DNA of 64,000 nt from CAYNYM01 sp049366815 (GTDB lineage: Bacteria > Desulfobacterota > DSM-4660 > Desulfatiglandales > HGW-15), in NCBI GenBank assembly GCA_049366815.1, contig JBMNCO010000161.1:1-64000 (forward strand), read 5' to 3'. A program made the position numbers and the translations under genes. Position 1 is the stretch's first letter; each line of letters opens with the position of its first letter. The notes under the pieces were generated by a model. The model was given only the letters and a program-made list of their open reading frames with translations, did not search any database and was not told the origin of the DNA. Below are positions 18,333-28,014 of this stretch, one piece after another.

Positions 18333-19487
18333 TCAACAGCTTCTCGATATGGTCAAGGCAGGCTTCCCGCCACTCCAGCGCAACACTCTGCGCGGATCGA
18401 TATCCAGCCCAAGACCCGAACCCACCAGGGCGGAGGCCTTTCCCTCCCGCCCAAAAGTCACGTCCTCACTGGTGATGTTTTCCTGTAGCAGGAAGGCGTC
18501 ATAGGATCCCTCGTGACAGGCCGCATCACTGCAAAGCGTGCTCAGTGTCCTCCCTGCGGCGGAAAGGATTCCCGATTCTCCCACGTGACATCCGATTTGA
18601 AAGGCGACCCCGCGGGACCTCAAATATTCGATCATTTCCATGGATCTTTTAAAACCACCGCATTTGGACAATCGAATATTGATCATCTGATAGACGTCCT
18701 CGCGGCCGATCCACGACAGGTCTTGGATACAACAGGCCGACTCATCCGCCATCAACAAAATCCCCTGCTCGTTCATGGCAGAGGCCAGACGCGGGATATC
18801 CGGGTCTTCCGTCGCCGTAGGCTGCTCAACGACCCGCACCTTAAAGCTTTTCAGGAGGGGCAGATGACTCATGGCCATGCCATAATCCCAAGCCATATTT
18901 GCGTCGATCGTCAGCTCATAATCATTTCCCAAGACCAGGGCCACAGCCTTCAGGGCAGCCCGGCTCTGTTCAACATTCCGTCCCAATTTGAGTTTCAGGC
19001 GCTTAATGCCAAGTTCAGCCGTCCGAAGACAGAAATCCATCACCCTCTGAGGGCTTGCCAGGGGTACCACGGCGCCGTAGGAGACGGTATCATGATAAAA
19101 AGTGTGGGGGAAATAATCGGCAATCGGCCTTCTCTGCTGCCTTCCGAGGGCGTCCAGCAAGGCCATTTCCAGAGCACAGATCAAAGAATGATAAGACTTT
19201 TCCCGTGGCAGGCTGTCAACAAAATCCCATATCTGGCCGACTTCCTCAAGGTCCCAGGGGAAACGGCCCTCAGGCAGAATAACCCCCAGGTCCCGGGCGG
19301 CCTTTTCCTGGGATTCTCCTGTAACATACGTGCGGGGAGCCCCCTCCCCATAGCCCCTTATATAATTCCTGTCCCCCAGGATCTCGACAACGATATTTTC
19401 CGCCGCAGATCTGTCCTTGACGGCATGGGAGAAAGAAAAGGCCAATGGAATGCTCACATTAAAGAGTCTTATCTGGTCTATTTTCAT
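18333..19487 (-). CDS. Enolase superfamily enzyme, muconate lactonizing subgroup
   Basis: 384-residue enzyme of the muconate lactonizing subgroup. The second-half barrel carries the expected catalytic set: K165 and K167 (LKLKLG), metal ligands D195 (DANMAW), E221 (VEQP) and D248 (ADES), and the opposite base K275 (LSKCGG). It abstracts an alpha-proton next to a carboxylate. Subgroup activities include dipeptide epimerisation, N-succinylamino acid racemisation, o-succinylbenzoate synthesis and cycloisomerisation; sequence alone does not decide. No menaquinone or peptidoglycan genes are nearby. The start overlaps the 3' end of the upstream V4R kinase gene by 29 nt, so translation is probably coupled. 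The 3' end converges with kinase 2. Confidence 0.85.
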   Translation of the reverse strand: MKIDQIRLFNVSIPLAFSFSHAVKDRSAAENIVVEILGDRNYIRGYGEGAPRTYVTGESQEKAARDLGVILPEGRFPWDLEEVGQIWDFVDSLPREKSYHSLICALEMALLDALGRQQRRPIADYFPHTFYHDTVSYGAVVPLASPQRVMDFCLRTAELGIKRLKLKLGRNVEQSRAALKAVALVLGNDYELTIDANMAWDYGMAMSHLPLLKSFKVRVVEQPTATEDPDIPRLASAMNEQGILLMADESACCIQDLSWIGREDVYQMINIRLSKCGGFKRSMEMIEYLRSRGVAFQIGCHVGESGILSAAGRTLSTLCSDAACHEGSYDAFLLQENITSEDVTFGREGKASALVGSGLGLDIDPRRVLRWSGGKPALTISRSC

Positions 19488-21489
19488 ATTCTTTTACCGC
19501 TGAAAGCTCACCTGAATGAAGCACAGGATTTTCGGGCAGGGTTAAGACGAAAACAGTTCCTTGATTCAATTTGCTTTCAACTTCTATGGTTCCTTGGTGA
19601 TCCTGTATATTCTGGTGGGCAATAAACAGACCGAGGCCTGTTCCATTGTGCATGCTGCTTTTGTGTTTCGTAGTGAAATAGGGATCAAAGACCCTGTCTA
19701 GGTGGGCCGGAAGAATGCCTATCCCGTTGTCTCGAATCTTGATAATGGTATTTGCGCCTCTGTCTTTGTTCTGAATCCTTTTCGTGCCGATTTCGATTAA
19801 TCCTCCCTCGGGTGAGAATTCAACCGCGTTGGAAAGCAGATTGAGTATGACCTGTTTTATCTTTTCCTCGTCCATGTGTACCAGACCAACTGCCGCATCA
19901 TAATCCGTCCGTACCTCAATTTTCTTTCCCTTGCTTTGAGGAGAGACGAGCAAAATCATTTTATCGATCAGCCCGTGGAGGTCTTCCAGCTCAAAATGGG
20001 GCTCTCGTGTCTTGACAAGATCCAGCAGTTCAGTAATGAGATTGTTAACCCGGTTGGTCTCCTCCATTGCGATCTTGTAAAAATCGGTCCGAAATTCTTG
20101 GTCATCGTACTTGTAGGGAAGCATTTGTATGAATGTGCCGATCGCCGTCATGGGATTCTTGATTTCATGGGCCAGTCTTGCAGAAAGGTTACCCAAAAAA
20201 GAGAATTTCTCAGCCCGGCTCAACAGGGCGTGGGATCTTTTCAGGGCGACCATCTGCTCGTTGAGCCGTTTATAAAGTCTCGCATTCTCGATGGCAATGG
20301 CAATCTGGGGTGCAAATATGTCAAGCGTTTCCCGGGTGCCCTCGGGGATTCCACGACCGTTTTCTCCATCCGTGGCAATGACCCCAATAACCTTGCCCCG
20401 TGTAATGAGTGGAACCACATACACTGATTCAGGCTTTCCGTAAGTCAATAGAATATTTTCTTTCCTTAAACGAGAAGCCTCGACCTCCGGAATGTATTCC
20501 GATCGTCCCACACTGGCCACCCTTGCAAGGATATTGCTCAGGCGATCGATATTGACTCTATAGTTCTTAACAGCATCCGGGACTTCCCCCTCAAACCCCA
20601 CGGCGTATTGGTATTCGAGATGGGTGCCTGCCTGGTTGACAAGCATGATGAGGGCACGGTCGATCTGACAGACATTGGAAAGGAGAGTCATGATGACGCT
20701 CAGCAGTTCGTCCAGATCCAGGATCGAAAGAATGGCCTTTCCCGTATCCTGAACGGCCATAAGCTGCCTGAATTTATAATTCAGATCCAGATTGAGGCGG
20801 TTGACTTCCTCATATTTCTGCTCAATGACTCCTTTGTCCTCCTCCATTGCCCGAATGGTCTCCTTGAGGACGGATTTCGGCGTAAAAAACCTTGAGAGAA
20901 AATCACGGAACCTGTCCCTGGCGAGCCAGGTTAGATGGAACTCACAATATGGGGCGCCTTCAAAAAAGCAGCAGCGCTCCTCGAGAGAAAGGGGCTTTGC
21001 CCCCCAAATTTGCGGCATATACGTGTAGGAACCCTGGTTCATAAGGCAAAAATCCTTGGAGGTGACCATATCCGGATTCCAATGGAGTCTCACAACGGCC
21101 TCCCTTCTGCCCAGTTTCACCAGTTCAACACGTTTATTTCGGTTCCACTTCTCGTTGATCTTCTGAAGGTTTCGAAGCCCTTTCTGGGTGGACCCGAAGG
21201 CCCTCGCAATGATCCCCTGATAACCCAAGTGTCGGTGCTCGACGGCGTGCCTTGCGATTTTGAAGGCCACACTCCTGTCATTGAAGATGCGTTCGGCCCG
21301 ATTGTACAATTCGACGGCAACGGCACCTGAAATCCAGTTATTCGTATCCGTCAGGAAGGCCTCCGCATCCGGAAGGGCGTCTATGAGGGGATCCAGGTTC
21401 CCCAGCAATCCCGAAATATCATCCTGATTATTGGCCCTTACATAATCAAAAATGGCCTTGGAATTTATGCAGTTCACTTCCTTTTCCAT
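19459..21489 (-). CDS. V4R-GAF sensor histidine kinase
   Basis: Soluble sensor kinase, 676 residues from this ATG; an in-frame ATG eight codons upstream (21513) is an alternative and neither has a strong ribosome site. The N-terminal 200 residues end in CCFFEGAPYCEFHLTW, the signature of V4R-type small-molecule domains (as in the XylR/DmpR sensor part and bacteriochlorophyll 4-vinyl reductase). A GAF domain (about 255-410), HisKA (HEIKNPMTAIGTFIQ) and a complete HATPase domain (NLLSNAVEFSPEGG, DNGIGI, GTGLGLFIAHQNI) follow. It likely senses a small hydrophobic or aromatic ligand. An NtrC-type regulator gene starts 1.6 kb away and is a plausible, unproven partner. Confidence 0.88.
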   Translation of the reverse strand: MEKEVNCINSKAIFDYVRANNQDDISGLLGNLDPLIDALPDAEAFLTDTNNWISGAVAVELYNRAERIFNDRSVAFKIARHAVEHRHLGYQGIIARAFGSTQKGLRNLQKINEKWNRNKRVELVKLGRREAVVRLHWNPDMVTSKDFCLMNQGSYTYMPQIWGAKPLSLEERCCFFEGAPYCEFHLTWLARDRFRDFLSRFFTPKSVLKETIRAMEEDKGVIEQKYEEVNRLNLDLNYKFRQLMAVQDTGKAILSILDLDELLSVIMTLLSNVCQIDRALIMLVNQAGTHLEYQYAVGFEGEVPDAVKNYRVNIDRLSNILARVASVGRSEYIPEVEASRLRKENILLTYGKPESVYVVPLITRGKVIGVIATDGENGRGIPEGTRETLDIFAPQIAIAIENARLYKRLNEQMVALKRSHALLSRAEKFSFLGNLSARLAHEIKNPMTAIGTFIQMLPYKYDDQEFRTDFYKIAMEETNRVNNLITELLDLVKTREPHFELEDLHGLIDKMILLVSPQSKGKKIEVRTDYDAAVGLVHMDEEKIKQVILNLLSNAVEFSPEGGLIEIGTKRIQNKDRGANTIIKIRDNGIGILPAHLDRVFDPYFTTKHKSSMHNGTGLGLFIAHQNIQDHQGTIEVESKLNQGTVFVLTLPENPVLHSGELSAVKEYENRPDKTL

Positions 21490-21655
21490 TGACAAGCCCC
21501 ATACGAAAGTCAACCACTAGCGTTTGATTTCCATCAAATGCAGGTTGTTCTGACAGGGACGCTGGATGCTTTCGTGCTCCCGAGTTGAAATGCTACGAAA
21601 TCAGGCATCCCTGAGACAGGTTCCTGGGAGGTATGACTCGGAAAGACGCCGGCGA

Positions 21656-22633
21656 TTAAGAACCCGGTGCCCATTGAGGTTTCAACAAGGCCGGCCTTTC
21701 AGGAGGATTGCCTCCTGGAATATAGGAAGGAACCCAGCCGATTTCGCCATAGTTCTTCCATTGATACCACTGTTCGGGATTCTGATAGATATGGTGCTCC
21801 AAAAACTTCAATACGGTTTCACCTACTGAAGAAAATCCCCCGTTCTTCATTCTCTGCGCCATCTCATCGCGGGAGACCGCGATAAGTTTGTAAGAGTTCA
21901 GACTATAGCGATGAATGACCCCGAAGACCACCTCTGCCTTTGTTCTTTTATAGATGACATTAATTGTCCTGTCCAGTCCCGTCACTTTTCCAAGAAATGA
22001 AATCTTCTCGATTTTCGATGGCCGCCACTCCTCGATTTCGTCGCACTCGGTGACGACAATCCGGTTGTTCCTCAGTTCACTGACTGCGGATGCAATGACG
22101 CCCCCTGACTGGGCTGCGTCGATGAGTCTGATGCCATATTTTTCCGCCTGGGAAAAGGCCCTCTCCTTCAACTGCTTTGAATTGAACCGGGCAATCATGG
22201 TAACGGGCAGGCTGTTTACGGCCAGCAAGGTCGGTATATATTCTATCGCTCCATAATGACCGGTTACCATGATCACACCGTTTCCTTTGGACAGTTCTCT
22301 TCGCAACACATCCAAATCGTCGATCCTGATGCTGTTTTTCAAAAAGTCGGCGGCCTTTTCAGGTTTTTCAAATGCAATAAACATCTTTTCGTAGTAATGG
22401 CACAATATGCCGTCAAAAACGCCCTTTTTGATCTTACGGGCATTCCTCCTGTTCCGGCCTGAAGCCACTTCAGAAACGGCATCAATGATTCTTCTTTTTT
22501 CTTCCTTCTTGAAAAAAAAATAGGTCCTCCCCAGGGCAAAAACAAGCAACCGAGTCACCTTCCAGCCCAAGGTCAGATACAGAAAGATGTTGACTTTCCA
22601 CTGCAAAAACGCACTAAGCTTTACGGATTTCAT
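21656..22633 (-). CDS. Lipid A-type (LpxL/HtrB-like) acyltransferase
   Basis: Membrane-associated acyltransferase of 325 residues in the lysophospholipid/lipid A acyltransferase (HtrB) family. The N-terminal hydrophobic segment (about 11-36) is an anchor. GHYGAIEY provides the H-x4-E catalytic motif at about residue 125. EISFLG-like substrate-site sequence and the C-terminal NPEQWYQWKNYG (family: P-E-QW-W) are present. Such enzymes add a secondary acyl chain to lipid A or a related glycolipid at the inner membrane. I use the ATG at 22633 because AAGGAGT sits 6 nt upstream; the frame runs 16 codons further back without a ribosome site. Confidence 0.85.
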   Translation of the reverse strand: MKSVKLSAFLQWKVNIFLYLTLGWKVTRLLVFALGRTYFFFKKEEKRRIIDAVSEVASGRNRRNARKIKKGVFDGILCHYYEKMFIAFEKPEKAADFLKNSIRIDDLDVLRRELSKGNGVIMVTGHYGAIEYIPTLLAVNSLPVTMIARFNSKQLKERAFSQAEKYGIRLIDAAQSGGVIASAVSELRNNRIVVTECDEIEEWRPSKIEKISFLGKVTGLDRTINVIYKRTKAEVVFGVIHRYSLNSYKLIAVSRDEMAQRMKNGGFSSVGETVLKFLEHHIYQNPEQWYQWKNYGEIGWVPSYIPGGNPPERPALLKPQWAPGS

Positions 22634-23093
22634 GTCGCACTCCTTAAAAATTGAATTTTCCTGTTCATTGACCGGTGTCACTCTTCAGAACCCCTCTCAA
22701 TAGTCGTGCCATGGTCTGAGAAAGAGCAAACAGGGCTTTCCCCATTGAAAACGGGGATCACCCATATCGCACTATCGAATCCATTTTTTATAAGATTATA
22801 ATGGGTTAAAAGGAAAGACTCAGATCAGTGCGGCGCTGAATGTTCCCGGCGGCACCGGAAGGAATCCGAGGACTTGATCTATGAACCTTTGAGATACGAT
22901 GGCGCGCACAGGTTTTTGTGCATTTTGATCGGTCTTGCCCTGCAACTGTCCTTGACGTGCTGGGAATTGTATGGTCAGATGCATCGCTGATTCTTCGTGC
23001 TGTTTGAACTGGAATCGGGTGACCGGAAGCCTATGCGAATCGCTTTGTTTTCCCTCGGGAATCAGGGCTCACATCGGATTATTGGGTGTTGAA
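22634..23093. other. Divergent intergenic region
   Basis: 460 bp between the acyltransferase and the NtrC-type regulator. A TATAAT (22797-22802) in an AT-rich stretch could be a -10 element for the rightward transcript, but I see no good -35 at the right distance. The regulator's frame is open to 22971; the extra residues are not family-like. Nothing else is evident. Confidence 0.4.
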
Positions 23094-24446
23094 ATGGATA
23101 AAAAGGCAACAATTCTTGTTGTTGATGATGAACGTGGAATCCGTGAGTCGTTCAATATGGTCCTGAAGGAGGACTTCAACGTTCTTCTTGCGGAAACAGG
23201 AAAAGAGGCTATCGATATCTTTACGCAAACCAATATCGATGTCATTCTTTTGGATATTCTTTTGCCTGATATCAACGGGTTGGATCTCTTGGGACAACTG
23301 AAGTCCATAGAGCCGAACACAGAAATTATCATGGTTACGGCCGTCAATGAAATCCAGACGGCCGTAAGTGCCGTCAAACTGGGAGCCTACGAATATTTGA
23401 TCAAGCCCTTCGTGGTGGAGGATGTACGCAATATCATCAACAGGGCTCTGGAAAAGCACAGCCTATTCAAGGAAGTCACTTACTTGCGAAAGGAGTTGGA
23501 AAGGTATCATCCCTTTGAAAAGATTATCGGCGAGGACGACAAGATGCAGGAAATCTTTGACCTAATCTCCTCAATAGCGGATAGCGAAGGGGCCGTCTTG
23601 ATTCAGGGAGAGAGTGGCACAGGCAAAGAACTGGTCGCCCGGGCCGTCCACAACCTGAGCCCGAGGAGGGATTTCCCCTTTGTGGTCATCAATTGCGCAG
23701 CCATACCCGCCACGCTCATGGAAAGTGAACTTTTCGGCCACAGTAAAGGTGCTTTTACCGGGGCCACACAGACGACCATGGGCAAGCTGGAGATTGCCAA
23801 TAAGGGAACCGCGTTTCTCGACGATATTGATACCCTTGACCCCAAGATGCAGGCCAAGCTCTTGAGGGTCATCCAGGAAAAGGAATTTCAAAAGCTGGGC
23901 ACGACCAAGGTCATTAAGATCGATGTCCGGTTCCTGGCATCGACCAACCGGAACCTTGATATGCTGATTTCAAAAGCAGAATTCCGGGAGGACCTTTTTT
24001 ATCGTCTCAATGTCTTTCCGGTCAGACTGCCTCCCCTGCGCCAGAGGAGAAAAGACATCCCCTTGCTTCTCAATGCCTTTCTAGACCGAAATGCAGCACG
24101 CACGGGAAAGCCGCCGAAAAGGTTCTCCAAGCGTGCCTTGAGTGCCTTGACCGAATATAACTGGCCCGGCAATGTCAGGGAACTCGAGAACCTGGTCGAG
24201 CGATGCTTTACCATTGCCAAGAATTCCGTCATTCACCTCAAAGACATTTCATCCTTCCAGACCGGCCCAAGGGTTACGAATCACATACCTCTGAAAGAGG
24301 CTGTCAGCCACTTCGAACAGCAATATATCAATGAAGTTCTCGATCGCGTAAGCAACAACCGAAAAAAGGCCGCTGAAATCCTCGGAGTTCATCGCAACAC
24401 CCTGCTGGCCAAAATGAATGAACTGGGCCTTATCAAGGAAGACTGA
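23094..24446 (+). CDS. NtrC-family sigma-54 response regulator
   Basis: Sigma-54-dependent activator of 450 residues: receiver domain (3-120; D11-D12, phospho-acceptor D54, K in LIKPF), AAA+ domain (about 140-370) and a Fis-type helix-turn-helix (about 405-445; NNRKKAAEILGVHRNTL). Walker A GESGTGKE, the sigma-54-contacting GAFTGA loop, and the sensor/arginine-finger blocks are intact. Walker B reads FLDDID: D243 is the usual aspartate but the following catalytic glutamate is D244, an unusual change expected to slow ATP hydrolysis. The start at MDKKATILVVDDE matches family starts. No strong -24/-12 promoter was found by eye in the window. The V4R kinase at 19.5-21.5 kb is a possible partner. 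Confidence 0.92.
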   Translation: MDKKATILVVDDERGIRESFNMVLKEDFNVLLAETGKEAIDIFTQTNIDVILLDILLPDINGLDLLGQLKSIEPNTEIIMVTAVNEIQTAVSAVKLGAYEYLIKPFVVEDVRNIINRALEKHSLFKEVTYLRKELERYHPFEKIIGEDDKMQEIFDLISSIADSEGAVLIQGESGTGKELVARAVHNLSPRRDFPFVVINCAAIPATLMESELFGHSKGAFTGATQTTMGKLEIANKGTAFLDDIDTLDPKMQAKLLRVIQEKEFQKLGTTKVIKIDVRFLASTNRNLDMLISKAEFREDLFYRLNVFPVRLPPLRQRRKDIPLLLNAFLDRNAARTGKPPKRFSKRALSALTEYNWPGNVRELENLVERCFTIAKNSVIHLKDISSFQTGPRVTNHIPLKEAVSHFEQQYINEVLDRVSNNRKKAAEILGVHRNTLLAKMNELGLIKED

Positions 24447-24765
24447 AGACTCGATAAGTTCCCATTCAAAAAGACATCAGCATGCCCCATGAGGATTCAT
24501 TCCAAACCTCACATCAATTTGACCCGTCAGTTCAGTAAAACGCAACAAAATCCGCATTACGCTCAAATTCGACCAGTTTCGGGGTTTTTACCCGGCATGA
24601 GAAATCGGTCTCCTTTCCACAAAGTGGCACGCGTACCCACATACACCGGAGCGATGATGTGTGTCATTTTCAGGACAGATGCGAACACCTCCTGAACAGA
24701 GATAATTCAGCCTTTTACGAAATTCGGAGGGCAATCAGACACACTTCCGGTCTACCGACCGCACC
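24447..24765. other. Intergenic region, nothing recognised
   Basis: 319 bp between the convergent ends of the NtrC-type regulator and the lyase-like gene. A 68-codon frame on the plus strand (24489-24695) has no family resemblance or ribosome site. No good terminator is visible. Confidence 0.4.
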
Positions 24766-27700
24766 TTATGGGGCAATCAACTGCTTGTAAGGTTGGAATC
24801 CGTCTCCAAAGCAGAACAGTGTGATCCGACCCTCGTTATCCAAGGGTACTTCCATAGAAAAGGCCCCGGTTTCTATAGGAGTGAACATGTACTGGCCGTT
24901 AGCCAGCACCATAATGTTCAGGGGTGTTTCTTCAAAGGTGGCCGTTCCATTGAGGTTTACCCATCCCGGCCTTGTTGAAGCTCCTATTCCGTATGTCAAG
25001 GAAATCTGACGGCTTTCCGCACCGGCAGATGCCATCGGGATATCATAGACGGCCGCCTGGGAGGGAGTCAGAGTGACCTTGAAGGGTGCCAGACTGTCGC
25101 AGAAAGCAAAAAGCGTGATCTGCCCCATTTCGTCCAGGGGAACCGCCAGGTCATACACACCTTGATTGCTATCGCAGGTGAACATGTACTGGCCGTTGGC
25201 CAGCACCATGGTACAAATCGGCGTTCCTTCATAGGACACCGATCCACTGATAGGAATCCACTCCATTTCGGAGCCCTCACCGCTTTGGTTCATATACACC
25301 AACCCCCAGTTCAGGGCATTGACCAGGTCCTTGCTGGCGATATACACCGGTGGGGAATCCAGCCACGCCGGATTCTCAGAACCGGTTTCGTAAAGCTCCG
25401 CAGCCATATTCAGAAACTGCTGTCGCCCGGAGTACTTGAAGGCATAGGCGAGGACGTCGGCCATTAGGAGGGCCCAATTATTGGTTTCCAGGTAGGTTTC
25501 GTAAGGTACGGCAAACCAGATGCTGTCAACGGTCGCATAGCTGCCGGGTTTTTCCGGAATCTCCTTCATCAGGTGATTTATGATAAAATCTCCGTATGCC
25601 TCCACCGCCTGGGCCACACCCAGGTCATCGGAAATGCCGTATTCTTCGCAGAAATCCAGGTACCGGCCCATGGTCCAAACACTCTGTGCGAACTGAAACC
25701 CGCTGATACGCTCATCTCCGCCCATGGGTCCTCCGGCAGGTGGGGAATAGGAGTTGGGGTCGGCCAACCATCCCTGTTTGTTGGAGAGAGCGGCCGTTTG
25801 CATGAGAATATTTCTCATGGCTGTCCGCCAGCGGATGTCGCCGGTCTGCATGTGCCCTTCCAAAAATGCGAAAATTAGATTGGCCCGCTCGCGGTAAAAG
25901 ACCGGATAGGTAAAATCCGAAAACTGCATGAGGTTCTCCATGGCTTGAAGCCCTTCCATGGCCACGTCCATAAACCGTTGCTCGCCGCTCAGGTGGTAAG
26001 CAAGGATGAGATCGGGGACACCGAAAAATAGATCCACAGAGGGTGAATTGCCATTCCGGTTCGGATTGGTGCATCCGGGTTCATCATGAGCGCTGTGGCC
26101 GAAATAGGCCCCGTGGGACCAATGTTGAATCCCTTCGTCCGGGATGTGAAGATAGTCGATGTCGGCCAGATGCCAGGCTGCGGGAAGGGCCAGGTCTAAC
26201 CATTCGAGTGCCCCTGAACGACAGAATTGAGTCAGCATCCCATATAGATACCAATATTTCAGGTTCATCTGCCCGGCCTGGTTCCCCCCGAATGCCTCAT
26301 AGTCCAAGGGAACGTCTCCGTAATCCTGCCACCCGTAGATATTATAGCGCTCAATGGCGTCATGGAGGGTGGTGTTACCCCAGGATGGATCGTCGTCCGG
26401 ACCAAAATCAGGGTTCGGCTCGAATGCCGTCCGGACATACCGTTCATACTCCGGCCACTGATTCAAATTCGCCATAGGCACCTCTCCAAGGGCGGCACAC
26501 TGTGCATGCCAGGAAGGAGGTGCCGTGCCAAACAAGGCGCTATTAAAGGCCAGCGCCATGTTTTGGGCCGTCGTGGCGGTCATACCGCCACTGACAAAAT
26601 GAAGGAGCAGGGTATGGGTTTTTTCCTCCCCCGGCCTCAAGTTGTGGTTGAAGGTCGTGCCGTTGGGAAACAGGTCCAGGCTCAGGGTTGCGTCGGCATC
26701 TGTTTGAATCACCTTGGGAAAATTTTGCCAGAAATCACGGACTGCCACAGTAACATTAGAACCGGAGACATCGCCGGCCGACATCCACCCCAAGGCCTGA
26801 GATCCACTCAGGGCTACCCCCGGCCCGGTGATTTCGAATCCGTTTCGGGTGCAATAGGATTGAAGCCTGGGGGTGCATGAGACGCTTTCCCATCCCACCA
26901 TACCCACATAGGCATTCCAGGTGGCCGTGCCGCTGGAATCCTGATAGAGCCGGACCGGAAACGACGGTGCGGATACCGTTACGCCCTGTTCAGTGAGCAC
27001 TTGAAGTTCATCGACCGCAGGCCTGAGGGCCAGCTTGAGACTGCCTATGTATACACTGTTTGGTCCACCCTGATCGTGGACATTAGTGGGTTGCCCGCCT
27101 TCATCCCAGATCACAGGAAGATTGTTCTCCACCGTGAAATCCAATCGAATCCCTGAAGATCCGGCATAAAAATGGTATCTTGCCGTAAAGTCAAGGATCT
27201 TTTGTGAGGCCCCGCCCAGAATGGAGCCTGCCACCCGCACAACGGTATATAGATCTCCGCCGCGTTCGATACAGACAGAGGTGGAACGAGGCGTTAAGTC
27301 GGGAGTGCCGCCCGAAACGATGCTCCTGCCTCCGGCTGTCTCGTAACGGATGGCCTCCACAGTGGAAAGCGGCTGAAGCAGATCCCGGCCGTCCATGGCT
27401 ACCTGATTAAGCAGATTGAAACGGCTGTCCGTGTTGATTTCGAACCGCGCGGCGCCGGTATCGACATAGAGCTTGCCGACCGTAGAAGTGTCCGTGTGTA
27501 TACGGACTGAAGCTGAAGGTCCCGGCCCACCTGGCGCCAGTTGAAATGTCTGAGTGCTATGTGATGAGAGGGAGGTGAAAAACCCCACCAATACCCATTT
27601 AATGGGTTTGGACATATCCGAGACAGGGCCACCCCAGCGGGCCAATGCCTCGAACTGAGTCGGTACGGGGATACCTGTGCCGTCGATCAAGCGCAAATCG

Positions 27701-27876
27701 TTAGCATCGATGATGTTCCAAATTTTGGGGAGGGGAACCCCAAAATTGACATATTCATTGATTCGATCGACTCCCGACCGTTCCGCGACCGACAGGGATA
27801 CGGAATCTTGTGCAACGGCCTCGGAAGCAATGCCCACAACCAACATGATCAATAATCCAAGGATCGATCTGTTCAC
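24766..27876 (-). CDS. Secreted polysaccharide-lyase-like protein (YetA/PcRGLX type) with tandem C-terminal module
   Basis: Exported protein of 1036 residues. I start at the GTG at 27876, which has AAGGAG 7 nt upstream and opens a clean signal peptide ending in AVAQ; the frame continues 33 codons upstream. The N-terminal part (about 30-330; YVNFGVPLPKIW, GTGIPVPTQFEALARWGG, KWVLVGF) resembles the RIFT-barrel of exo-rhamnogalacturonan lyases of the YetA/PcRGLX group (PL26). A beta-sandwich and an alpha/alpha-toroid region (about 500-850, many Trp/Tyr/His) follow. Residues 871-1036 are two related subdomains of about 85 residues, nearly identical in arrangement to the end of the next protein. 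Substrate and activity are inferred from resemblance only. The protein probably acts outside the cytoplasm on an acidic polysaccharide. Confidence 0.7.
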   Translation of the reverse strand: MNRSILGLLIMLVVGIASEAVAQDSVSLSVAERSGVDRINEYVNFGVPLPKIWNIIDANDLRLIDGTGIPVPTQFEALARWGGPVSDMSKPIKWVLVGFFTSLSSHSTQTFQLAPGGPGPSASVRIHTDTSTVGKLYVDTGAARFEINTDSRFNLLNQVAMDGRDLLQPLSTVEAIRYETAGGRSIVSGGTPDLTPRSTSVCIERGGDLYTVVRVAGSILGGASQKILDFTARYHFYAGSSGIRLDFTVENNLPVIWDEGGQPTNVHDQGGPNSVYIGSLKLALRPAVDELQVLTEQGVTVSAPSFPVRLYQDSSGTATWNAYVGMVGWESVSCTPRLQSYCTRNGFEITGPGVALSGSQALGWMSAGDVSGSNVTVAVRDFWQNFPKVIQTDADATLSLDLFPNGTTFNHNLRPGEEKTHTLLLHFVSGGMTATTAQNMALAFNSALFGTAPPSWHAQCAALGEVPMANLNQWPEYERYVRTAFEPNPDFGPDDDPSWGNTTLHDAIERYNIYGWQDYGDVPLDYEAFGGNQAGQMNLKYWYLYGMLTQFCRSGALEWLDLALPAAWHLADIDYLHIPDEGIQHWSHGAYFGHSAHDEPGCTNPNRNGNSPSVDLFFGVPDLILAYHLSGEQRFMDVAMEGLQAMENLMQFSDFTYPVFYRERANLIFAFLEGHMQTGDIRWRTAMRNILMQTAALSNKQGWLADPNSYSPPAGGPMGGDERISGFQFAQSVWTMGRYLDFCEEYGISDDLGVAQAVEAYGDFIINHLMKEIPEKPGSYATVDSIWFAVPYETYLETNNWALLMADVLAYAFKYSGRQQFLNMAAELYETGSENPAWLDSPPVYIASKDLVNALNWGLVYMNQSGEGSEMEWIPISGSVSYEGTPICTMVLANGQYMFTCDSNQGVYDLAVPLDEMGQITLFAFCDSLAPFKVTLTPSQAAVYDIPMASAGAESRQISLTYGIGASTRPGWVNLNGTATFEETPLNIMVLANGQYMFTPIETGAFSMEVPLDNEGRITLFCFGDGFQPYKQLIAP
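24769..25266 (-). repeat. C-terminal module, copy A (166 codons)
   Basis: Codes for residues 871-1036 of the lyase-like protein. By hand it aligns without gaps to copy B (28018-28518), with about 100 of 166 residues identical. Each copy contains two subdomains built on LANGQ-x-MFT followed by VPLD-x2-G-x-ITLF and a P-[FY]-K ending. The bases are also visibly similar, so this is shared by duplication or domain transfer. It may be an attachment or surface-targeting module; that is a guess. Confidence 0.75.
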
Positions 27877-28014
27877 AACCAAGCTCCTTTCCCCGGGAAT
27901 CAGTATCAGAGAATCATTCAGGTGCTGCCGCACTGGAACGACCAATAAAAAGTGCTCGGATCCCTGTGCCGCCAATTGTGTGGTCCCGCAGGTAGATCCG
28001 TAAATGCAATTTCT

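Noticed and set aside
18292..18340. GCTGTTG/CAACAGC inverted repeat after kinase 2 as a terminator
   Set aside because: The loop is over 30 nt, there is no T-run, and it overlaps the end of the enolase-type gene.
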